From JAHIYU01 sp964476155 (lineage in GTDB: Bacteria; Krumholzibacteriota; Krumholzibacteriia; LZORAL124-64-63): 64,000 nucleotides of DNA. The stretch covers positions 35,592 to 99,591 of the forward strand of contig CAYYYS010000007.1 in assembly GCA_964476155.1 (NCBI GenBank), in the 5' to 3' direction. The number at the start of each line of letters is the position of its first letter. The first letter of the stretch is position 1. A program made the translations under genes and the position numbers. This document shows, one piece after another, positions 28,001 through 35,448 of this stretch. The notes beneath the pieces are model-generated. The model did no database searches. It was not told the DNA's origin and worked only from the letters and a program-made list of their open reading frames with translations.

Positions 28001-29290
28001 TCAGAAATCAAGCCCCAGTCCCGAAGCGACGGCCAGTCCCTTGGTGTCGCCGGGGATGATCTGGCCCCGGTTGGCGACGGCCAGGTCCCAGCGCACCGGG
28101 CCGAGCCCAATGCCGAGGCCCGCCGATGCGCGCCGCACTTCGCCGCCGAAGCCCAGACCGATCCGCGGCAGCAGCCAGGAGGCTAGATGCCACTCCATGC
28201 CAATATCCAGGGCCAGATTGTCGGAGACGCCGGCGCGGCTCTCGAGGCCGCGCGAAACGTCGGCCCCCAGCAGGAGAGGACCGAACCGGTTGCTGGCGCC
28301 GAAGCGAATCACCGTGGGCAGGGTCCGGACGTAGGCTGCCGCGGCGTAGGTGGTATCGCTCTGGGTAATTTGGGATTCAAAATCGTCCGTGGTGGCGGTG
28401 ATTCCCTCGCCCACGGCGCTCCAGACGTGGCGCTCGACCTTGTCATCCCAGTTCAAACGACTGCTCAGGTTCCTCACGGCCAGACCCAGGGTCCAGCCGC
28501 GGGGGAGCTGCAGGGCCAGGCCCGCGTCGACCGCGTAACCGCTGCCGCCCTGTGACATGAGCATCGAGGCGTTGGCCTCGCCCTGGACGCCGTCCATCTC
28601 CGCCACGAGCCCGCCGCCGGCTTCCTCGATGGTGAAGTCGTAGAGACCGTGCAGGTAGCGGGCGTTGACGCCGAGCGCCAAGCGGTAGGTCCGCCGCGTG
28701 ACCAGGGGCGTGGCGTAGGAGAGGGTGGCCGCACCCACGGCGTACGCGTCTCCGTCGGTATCGTCGAAGCTGAAGCTCTGGCCGATATCGTTGCCCATCA
28801 GGACCAATTCGAAGAAGTCCTTGTCCATGACCCCGGAACCGCCGGCGAGTCCCTGGAAGGTCAGGGCGAAGGGACCGGCGCAGAATCCCAGCACCGACGC
28901 GTTCACGTCGGCGTTCAGCATGAAGCCCTCGTTGGGGATGTCCCCGAGGATCTTCTCCTTGTCCTCTGTGGTCAGCACGGCCCCGGTATATTCGTTGTAG
29001 GCGGCCAGGGAAAACGCGTTGTTGTTCAGGTCGACCGACATCGACGCGAGACCCACCGACGGCCCCCGCTCTCCGTTCAACGCCAGGTTCGCCGGATTCC
29101 AGCCCACGGCGTCCAGCCCGCGCGCAGCGCCCGTGTAGGCGCCGGACAGGCCCATGGCGCGCACCTGGCCCTGGGCCAGGACCGGCGCGGCTCCACAGAG
29201 GAGTGCGAAGACCAATCCGGCCAGCGCGGACGTCGCGCCCAAACGCGACGATGGGGATCGACGTTGTGTTTTCAGTCTGTTGCTGTTCAT
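28001..29290 (-). CDS. Outer-membrane beta-barrel protein (PorV/FadL-like), function unknown
   Basis: A 429-residue exported barrel. The signal peptide ends near LLCGAAPVLAQ. It is followed by AMGLSGAYTGAARGLDAVGWNPANLAL, the 'early genes make wells' style opening of PorV/PorQ/OmpP1-like proteins that line the periplasmic mouth. Many alternating amphipathic strands follow, and the chain ends in aromatic GLDF, as barrels do. AAGGAG lies 6 nt before the ATG. It lies 27 nt behind the large lipoprotein gene, so both are likely co-transcribed and may act together. Cargo unknown. Confidence 0.75.
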   Translation of the reverse strand: MNSNRLKTQRRSPSSRLGATSALAGLVFALLCGAAPVLAQGQVRAMGLSGAYTGAARGLDAVGWNPANLALNGERGPSVGLASMSVDLNNNAFSLAAYNEYTGAVLTTEDKEKILGDIPNEGFMLNADVNASVLGFCAGPFALTFQGLAGGSGVMDKDFFELVLMGNDIGQSFSFDDTDGDAYAVGAATLSYATPLVTRRTYRLALGVNARYLHGLYDFTIEEAGGGLVAEMDGVQGEANASMLMSQGGSGYAVDAGLALQLPRGWTLGLAVRNLSSRLNWDDKVERHVWSAVGEGITATTDDFESQITQSDTTYAAAAYVRTLPTVIRFGASNRFGPLLLGADVSRGLESRAGVSDNLALDIGMEWHLASWLLPRIGLGFGGEVRRASAGLGIGLGPVRWDLAVANRGQIIPGDTKGLAVASGLGLDF

Positions 29291-29317
29291 GCCGATCTCC
29301 TTGCGCGCTGGCGCGAA

Positions 29318-31378
29318 TCAGTCTTCATCGATCAGGATTTCCACGGACAGGGCGCCGAGCGCCGACAATCCGTCGCCGGTGCGCAGCATGACCTCGGCTC
29401 CGTCGGTGCCGGGGATGAGGGCGCGCAGGGCGGTGTATGTGTTCTCTTGCGTGAAGGCCCGGATCTGCGTCCCGGTCAGCGTGATGACGTGACGCGTCGT
29501 CACGGTTTCCTCCACGTAGCGGGACGTCTCGCCGATCAGGCCGGACGTCACGGTCAGGGGGCCGATGGTCAACTCGGGATCGTTGATCGTCGACAGGGAG
29601 TCGGGTCCGACCAGGAACTCCACGCTCAGGTCGAAGGGAAAGTGGTTCCCGATCTCGACGATGATCTCGGCCGCCTGCAGATAGCTGTCGAGTTGGTCGC
29701 GCAGATCCTCGTCCAGGTTCAGCGCGGCGGGGTCGCGGTCGATCTCGGTGCTCTCGATCGACAGGCGCAACGGCGCGTCGGCTCGCCAAAGCACCATGGC
29801 CATATCGTCGGGACGGATGGTGCCGATCTCGTTGTTGCCGCCCACGCTGATCTCGCCGCTGAAGGTGAGGGTCTCAGGCAGGAGGCTGATCAGTTCGGTG
29901 ATGGTGCTGTTGGTTTCGTCCAAATGGATGGTGGTGCGGGCCATGCCCTCGGCGCGTGACGGGGCGATGTTCGCGGTCGTGGCCAGGGACGCCGTTTCGC
30001 CGGCGGCGTTGCGCGCGGTCAGGAGCAGGCTCACTTCTCCGGATATGCCGGTGCCGTTATAGAGGTCAACCGTCAAGGAGGCCGCAGCCAGGTGCAGGCC
30101 GTCCAGTTCGTCGGGAATGTCGATTTCCTCGATCATCGGTTCGAGGGCGAAGCCGCGTCGCGGGATCAGCCCCGTGATCTCGCCCAGGGACAGGGACGTG
30201 GGCGCCATGGTCGCGGCGATGTCCGATCCGGCGATCACGGTCACGATCTCGCCGTCGCTGCCGGGGGAGGTGACGCCCACGGTGTAGCTCAGCGAATCGA
30301 GGGGCGCGCCGCTGCCGGCGGTGATGACCGCGCCGGCCAGGTCCGCCACCGTGGTCTGGATACCGTTGCTCGGCATGTCGAAGACCAGAATGAACGGGTC
30401 GCCCGCGGCGGTCTTGAACTCGTTGAAGTAGATGTATACCGCCGCCGCGAGGGGCAACTCGTTGGTCAGGGTCACGTCCATGGTCCCGCTGGCAACGACG
30501 GCTTCGACGATGCGCAGGGAATCGGGCAACGCGACGGCGCCGGTTTCCGCAAAGGACTGGGCACCGATGACGGCGCTGGCCTCGTCCACGATCAGATCAC
30601 TGATGACCAGATCAATGGCGAGGGCGTCTGCGGGGTCCAGCTCAACAGCCGGCGCCCCGGCTGACCCGCCCGACATGTCGATGTATAGACTTCCGGGCAG
30701 TTCCACGCCGACCAGATCTCCCGTAGCCTCGACACTTGTCCCCGGAGCGATTTCCTGGTCGAAGACCAAGGTCGTGACCAGGGCGTCGGTATCGGGATGC
30801 CGTATATCGACGGTGATCATCTCCGGGGGCGAGGTCCCCGACAGGGGGATGGGCATGTCATTGGTCAAGGTCAGCGTGATGAGGCCCGAGGCGACCTGGG
30901 CCGAGACGAAGCCGTCGATGTCCAGGGGATCGCTCTGCAGATCGAAATCGAAAGGCGGGACCGGATAGGCGCCCGGGGGCAACGAGCCCACGGCCGGCCA
31001 CAAGTCGGCGAGCGTGAAGGCATAGGTCAGGGCCGGCAGATCGTCGAGGGCGAACGCGCCGATCGTCGCCCGCGTATCGATACCATCGAGTTCCGCGCTG
31101 AAATCGAGATCAAGATTCACCTGTGTCGTGTCGCCCTCCACGCTGAAGCAAAGGACCGAGTCCCCGCCCGCGTATAGGAAATCCTGATCCTCGGTGAGCT
31201 CGCCGACCGTCAGGTCGTGCGAGCCGAGGGGAATGGCCAGTTGTGTCGTGAAGGACGGCAGGGCCGGTTCCTCGATGGTACACCCGCTCGTCAGCAGCAG
31301 AACGCAGACGAGACAGGCCGACAGCAGGACCATGGTAGTGAGACGAGGCTTCGAACTAGGGATGTGCGGCCAGACCAT
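29318..31378 (-). CDS. Large putative lipoprotein with repeated beta domains, unrecognised family
   Basis: The 686-residue protein has a hydrophobic leader ending in a lipobox-like TSGC (Cys33). The rest is rich in Asp, Leu, Thr and short beta-like stretches such as ITLTLTNDMPIPLSG and MDVTLTNELPLAAAVYIYF. These two lines, and others near LTVDLYNGTGISGEVSLLL, look like diverged repeats of one immunoglobulin-like unit. No enzyme motif is seen. GGGAGA lies before the ATG. It probably sits on the outer membrane beside the barrel encoded downstream. I do not recognise a named family. Confidence 0.7.
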   Translation of the reverse strand: MVWPHIPSSKPRLTTMVLLSACLVCVLLLTSGCTIEEPALPSFTTQLAIPLGSHDLTVGELTEDQDFLYAGGDSVLCFSVEGDTTQVNLDLDFSAELDGIDTRATIGAFALDDLPALTYAFTLADLWPAVGSLPPGAYPVPPFDFDLQSDPLDIDGFVSAQVASGLITLTLTNDMPIPLSGTSPPEMITVDIRHPDTDALVTTLVFDQEIAPGTSVEATGDLVGVELPGSLYIDMSGGSAGAPAVELDPADALAIDLVISDLIVDEASAVIGAQSFAETGAVALPDSLRIVEAVVASGTMDVTLTNELPLAAAVYIYFNEFKTAAGDPFILVFDMPSNGIQTTVADLAGAVITAGSGAPLDSLSYTVGVTSPGSDGEIVTVIAGSDIAATMAPTSLSLGEITGLIPRRGFALEPMIEEIDIPDELDGLHLAAASLTVDLYNGTGISGEVSLLLTARNAAGETASLATTANIAPSRAEGMARTTIHLDETNSTITELISLLPETLTFSGEISVGGNNEIGTIRPDDMAMVLWRADAPLRLSIESTEIDRDPAALNLDEDLRDQLDSYLQAAEIIVEIGNHFPFDLSVEFLVGPDSLSTINDPELTIGPLTVTSGLIGETSRYVEETVTTRHVITLTGTQIRAFTQENTYTALRALIPGTDGAEVMLRTGDGLSALGALSVEILIDED

Positions 31379-31613
31379 GTGTGTCTCCCGGGTATACGGA
31401 CCATGACGTGCGCGGCAGTGATGAAAGAGTCATGCCGCGTCGTCGCCGCACATCGACCTGCCCGGAGGGGAATCGCGAGGCATTCCAGGGAACAACGGGG
31501 AACTTTCCGGAACAGTGCGACAGGGACTGGATTCGCAGACCGCAATGCGGTACCTGCGGCGGCTTGTGAGCCCCTGCAGTCTGCATGGCCGGTGAGGCGT
31601 TCTGCGACTTCAC

Positions 31614-31642
31614 TTGACCGGCCCGGGCAGCCTTTCTAGACT
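31614..31642 (+). promoter_or_regulatory. Promoter of the oligopeptide-type ABC importer operon
   Basis: TTGACC at 31614-31619 and TAGACT at 31637-31642, spaced 17 nt. The predicted start is about 25 nt before the first ATG. It lies in the 295-nt divergent gap (31379-31673), in which I see no other clear element. Confidence 0.65.
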
Positions 31643-31673
31643 CAGCCATGATCTTGAACCGGAAAGACTACAC

Positions 31674-32657
31674 ATGATGGGATTTCTGTTCCGGCGTCTG
31701 GCCGAGACGGTGCTGCTCGTGCTCGCCCTGCTGACGGCGGTCTTTTTCCTGGTGCACCTGGCGCCCGGCGATCCCGCCGAACTGCATCTCGATCCGGATA
31801 TGGGAGACCGGCAACGCGAGTTGGTGCGCGCCCGTCTCGGCCTGGACGCGCCCCTGGGTGTCCAGTACTGGCGTTGGCTCTCCGGCGTTCTGACGCGCGG
31901 CGATTTCGGCCGCAGTCTCCAGTATCATCAGCCCGTGACCCGGATGTTGGGCGACGCCATCCCCAATACCCTGTTGTTGACCGTGAGCGCCTACGTCGTC
32001 CATCTCGTCCTGGCGGTGTGGCTGGGGGTGTGGATGGCTCGGCGCAAGGGGTGCCGCAGCGAGCGGGGTGCGACGGTGGCCGCCCTGTCCCTCTACTCCC
32101 TGCCGGCCTTCTGGCTGGGCCTGATGCTCATCCTGATCTTTTCCCGCTGGCTCGGCTGGTTGCCGGCCGGCGGCATGCAGTCGCCCGACGCCGCGCTCCT
32201 GCCCTGGCCGGTGCGCCTCTGGGACACGGTGCGTCATCTCATCCTGCCGGTGACGGTGCTGGGCGTCGCCTCGGCCGCCGGCACGGCCCGCTACCTGCGC
32301 GGCGCCGTGGTGGATGTTCTCGAAAGGGAGTTCATCCTGGCCGCCCGGGCCCGCGGTCTTCCCGAGCGCACCGTGATCTGGCGACACGCCGTGCGCAACG
32401 CCCTGCTGCCGGCGATCACGCTGGTCGGGCTGAACCTGCCGTTCCTGCTCGGCGGCGCCGTGGTTACCGAGACCATCTTTGCCTGGCCGGGCATGGGACG
32501 ACTGGCCGTCGATGCCATCTTTGCCCGTGACTATCCGGTCATCATGGGTGCAACGACCCTGTCGGCCGTGATGGTCGTACTCGGCAACTTTCTGGCCGAC
32601 CTGGCCTACGGCTGGGTCGATCCACGCATCAGGTTGGGCGACGGGAGACGGACGTGA
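31674..32657 (+). CDS. Oligopeptide/dipeptide-type ABC transporter permease (DppB-like)
   Basis: First membrane subunit of an Opp/Dpp/nickel-type importer. From ATG 31674 the protein has 327 residues, six hydrophobic segments and FRRLAETVLLVLALLTAVFF at the N terminus. It carries the family signature HLAPGDPAEL and the EAA-like cytoplasmic loop ERTVIWRHAVRNALLPAITL. Translation couples to the next gene by a 4-nt overlap (GTGA). No solute-binding protein gene lies in this operon, so substrate identity cannot be read from context. Confidence 0.9.
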   Translation: MMGFLFRRLAETVLLVLALLTAVFFLVHLAPGDPAELHLDPDMGDRQRELVRARLGLDAPLGVQYWRWLSGVLTRGDFGRSLQYHQPVTRMLGDAIPNTLLLTVSAYVVHLVLAVWLGVWMARRKGCRSERGATVAALSLYSLPAFWLGLMLILIFSRWLGWLPAGGMQSPDAALLPWPVRLWDTVRHLILPVTVLGVASAAGTARYLRGAVVDVLEREFILAARARGLPERTVIWRHAVRNALLPAITLVGLNLPFLLGGAVVTETIFAWPGMGRLAVDAIFARDYPVIMGATTLSAVMVVLGNFLADLAYGWVDPRIRLGDGRRT

Positions 32658-33487
32658 GTGGACGCTTCGATCTCTCGGCCCGCTGCGGTCTCGGACTCGT
32701 GTTGTTGTTGATGGTGTTGTCCGTCACCGCCGGTCTGCTCGCGCCCGCGGACCCGACATCCCTGGGCGCCGCCGATACCCACCTGCTGCCGCCTGGCCCC
32801 GAGCATCCCTTCGGCACCGATGTGCTCGGACGCGACGTGCTCAGCCGTCTGCTGTACGGAGGTCGCGCTTCACTGGCGGTCGGTTGGTTCAGTGTGCTGC
32901 TGGCCGTGGGACTGGGTACGTGCGTAGGCCTGGCGGCCGGCGTGGGACCAGCCTGGCTCGACCGTCTCCTCATGGCGGTGACCAATGTCTTTCTCGCCTT
33001 CCCCCGCATTTTCCTGATCCTGCTGCTCGTGGCGGTCATGTCCCCGTCACTGGTCCTGGTCACCGTGGTCATCGGCCTGACCGGGTGGATGGGCGTGGCG
33101 CGACTGGTGCGGGCCGAGACCCTGGCCCTGCGGGAGCGGGAATTCTATCTCGCCGCCCAGGGACTGCAACTCACCGCGGTGCGTCTTGCCCTGCGCCATG
33201 TGTTGCCCCACGTACTCCCGCTGGTGCTGGTGGCGGCGACCCTGCGCCTGGGCAACGCCATCCTTCTTGAATCCTTCCTGAGCTATCTTGGTTTGGGCGC
33301 CCAGGAACCGGTGATCTCTTGGGGTGCCATGATCGAGCACGGCCACGGACATCTGCTGGATGCCTGGTGGCTGACCGCATTCCCGGGATTGGCCATCACC
33401 CTGATGGTCGTCGGCTACAACCTGCTCGGTGACGGCGTTCGTGATCTGCTGGACCCGCGTGGCGGTTCGCGGAGGTCCGACCGATGA
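32654..33487 (+). CDS. Oligopeptide/dipeptide-type ABC transporter permease (DppC-like)
   Basis: Second membrane subunit. 277 residues with HPFGTDVLGRDVLSRLLYG, the standard DppC/OppC block, then the EAA-like loop LQLTAVRLALRHVLPHVLPL. It ends in YNLLGDGVRDLLDPR, also diagnostic. GTG start overlaps the dppB-like stop, and its own stop overlaps the ATPase ATG by 4 nt. It forms a heterodimeric pore with the preceding protein. Confidence 0.92.
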   Translation: MSGRFDLSARCGLGLVLLLMVLSVTAGLLAPADPTSLGAADTHLLPPGPEHPFGTDVLGRDVLSRLLYGGRASLAVGWFSVLLAVGLGTCVGLAAGVGPAWLDRLLMAVTNVFLAFPRIFLILLLVAVMSPSLVLVTVVIGLTGWMGVARLVRAETLALREREFYLAAQGLQLTAVRLALRHVLPHVLPLVLVAATLRLGNAILLESFLSYLGLGAQEPVISWGAMIEHGHGHLLDAWWLTAFPGLAITLMVVGYNLLGDGVRDLLDPRGGSRRSDR

Positions 33488-35223
33488 GCGGCAAGGACCT
33501 GCTCTCGATACAGAAACTGACCGTGACCTTCCCCGGTCCCGACGGACCGGTCCGTGCGCTCGACGGTCTCGATTTCGATCTCGTCTCGGGCGAAGTCACG
33601 GCGCTGGTCGGGGAGTCCGGCAGCGGCAAGACGGTCACCGGCCTCGCCGTGCTGGGTTTGCTGCCCGCCGAGGCGACGCATTCCGGCCGACTGATCTGGA
33701 ACGGCGTCGAACTCGATGGGGGACCCGATCACCGCGCACGACTCGGCCGCGAGATCGCCATGATCTTCCAGGATCCGGGTGCGGCCCTCGATCCGGTATG
33801 GACGGTGGACGAGCAGCTCCGGGAGACCCTGCGATTGACCGCCGAGCTGTCCGGGGCCGCGCTCGAGTCCCGGGCGGTGGAGTTGCTCGACGAAGTCCGG
33901 TTGCCAGCATCGATCCGTCCGCGCTATCCCCATCAGCTCAGCGGCGGCCAGAAGCAGCGCGTCATGCTGGCCCTCGCCCTGGCCGGTAATCCGGACCTGC
34001 TCATCGCCGACGAACCCACCACCGCCCTGGACGTGACCATCCAGGCCGGCGTGCTGGATACCCTGCAGGCCGCGGTTCGTCAGCGTGGCGTCTCGCTCCT
34101 GTTCATTACCCACGATCTCTCCCTGGCCGGCGGGTTCGCCGATCGCATTGCCGTGATCCGGGACGGTTGTCTGGTCGAGCAGGGACCCGTGGATTCGGTG
34201 CTCGCGTCTCCGCGTCGCACGCACACGCGCGACCTGATCGCCGCGTTGCCCGATAGCCGTCCCCCCCGTGACGATCAGGCGATCGCTACGGGACCGGACG
34301 CCCTCGCCTGTGTCGGTCTTGGCGTCGAACATGAACGCCGGCGCACGTTCTGGAGCAACACTCGGGAAACGCTGACCGCCGTGAGTGATGTCGATCTGAC
34401 CGTCGGTTCCGGAGAGGCCGTGGCCCTGGTGGGGGAGTCGGGATGCGGCAAGACCTCCCTGGCCCGCGCCGTCACGGGGTTGTTGACGCGCGTGGCGGGT
34501 GACGTGAGCGTTGCGGGAGAGGCTCGGCCACCCGGCGTGCCCACCGTTCGAGCCCAGCTGATCTTTCAGGACGCCTACGCGTCGCTCGACCCGCGCCAGT
34601 CTTGTGGAGATGCGCTGAGTGAGGCGGCTCGCGCGAGTGACATATCGCCTATTGACATTGTGGCGGCGATGACCGAGATCGGGCTAGACGCCGGCGCGGC
34701 GTCTCGATATCCCCATCAGCTCAGCGGCGGGCAGCGTCAACGCGTGGCGCTCGCCCGGGCCCTGGCCGCACGCCCCCGGCTGCTGGTGGCCGACGAGCCC
34801 ACCGCGTCCCTCGATGTCCTGATGCAGTCGCGGATCGTTCAATTGCTCGTGGATCTCCAGCGCAAACAGGGCTGGGGTATGCTGTTAATAACGCACGACC
34901 TGCCCCTGGCCCGGATCGCGTGTCATCGCATCGCGGTCATGTACAACGGTGAAATCGTGGAGGTGTTTCCCTCTGCAAGTGAACCGCGGCACCCCTACAC
35001 GCGTGAACTTGTGGCCGTGACTCCCGTTCTCGGCGTGTCCCTACCGCCTGTCAAGACGTTGTCTATGTCCGTAGGGCCACCCCCTGAAACAGGCTGCGCG
35101 TTCGCGCCTCGCTGCTCTCATGTCCAACCCGCGTGCACATCAAAAAAGCCGCTGTTGGCGAGAGCGGGAGAAGGCCGGTTGATACGCTGTCCGATCGTGC
35201 AGCGGATCGATGGAACACATTAG
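33484..35223 (+). CDS. Double ATPase of an Opp/Dpp-type ABC importer (DppD-DppF fusion)
   Basis: One 579-residue chain holds both ATPase modules of the importer. Module 1: GESGSGKTV, signature LSGGQKQRVMLALALAG, Walker B LLIADEPTTALD. Module 2: GESGCGKTS, LSGGQRQRVALARALAA, LLVADEPTASLDV. The C-terminal end carries the oligopeptide-type cysteine signature (TGCAFAPRC, then QPACTSKKP), which in relatives binds an iron-sulfur cluster. Gene fusion of the two ATPases is known but less common than separate genes. Likely the last gene of the operon. Confidence 0.92.
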   Translation: MSGKDLLSIQKLTVTFPGPDGPVRALDGLDFDLVSGEVTALVGESGSGKTVTGLAVLGLLPAEATHSGRLIWNGVELDGGPDHRARLGREIAMIFQDPGAALDPVWTVDEQLRETLRLTAELSGAALESRAVELLDEVRLPASIRPRYPHQLSGGQKQRVMLALALAGNPDLLIADEPTTALDVTIQAGVLDTLQAAVRQRGVSLLFITHDLSLAGGFADRIAVIRDGCLVEQGPVDSVLASPRRTHTRDLIAALPDSRPPRDDQAIATGPDALACVGLGVEHERRRTFWSNTRETLTAVSDVDLTVGSGEAVALVGESGCGKTSLARAVTGLLTRVAGDVSVAGEARPPGVPTVRAQLIFQDAYASLDPRQSCGDALSEAARASDISPIDIVAAMTEIGLDAGAASRYPHQLSGGQRQRVALARALAARPRLLVADEPTASLDVLMQSRIVQLLVDLQRKQGWGMLLITHDLPLARIACHRIAVMYNGEIVEVFPSASEPRHPYTRELVAVTPVLGVSLPPVKTLSMSVGPPPETGCAFAPRCSHVQPACTSKKPLLARAGEGRLIRCPIVQRIDGTH

Positions 35224-35224
35224 G

Positions 35225-35253
35225 TTGACAGTGCTTTCGGCAATCTCTATATT
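35225..35253 (+). promoter_or_regulatory. Strong vegetative promoter for the TonB-dependent receptor gene
   Basis: TTGACA at 35225-35230 and TATATT at 35248-35253 with 17 nt between, almost consensus. The predicted start gives a leader of about 190 nt before ATG 35449. Confidence 0.75.
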
Positions 35254-35448
35254 CAGCCGGAAGTTGCCGGTTGTACGTTGCGAACCCCCTTTTCCCGACG
35301 TTTCGCCGTTAGGTGAATCATGTTTGGAAGTGTGAGGTATCGGCATATGTATGTCGGAACGGGACGCGGTGTGAATACACAGACCGCGCTGCCGACCGAC
35401 CGGCACCATGGCTCGAACCGGACTGGTTCCGTTGAAAGGAGCGCCTTG

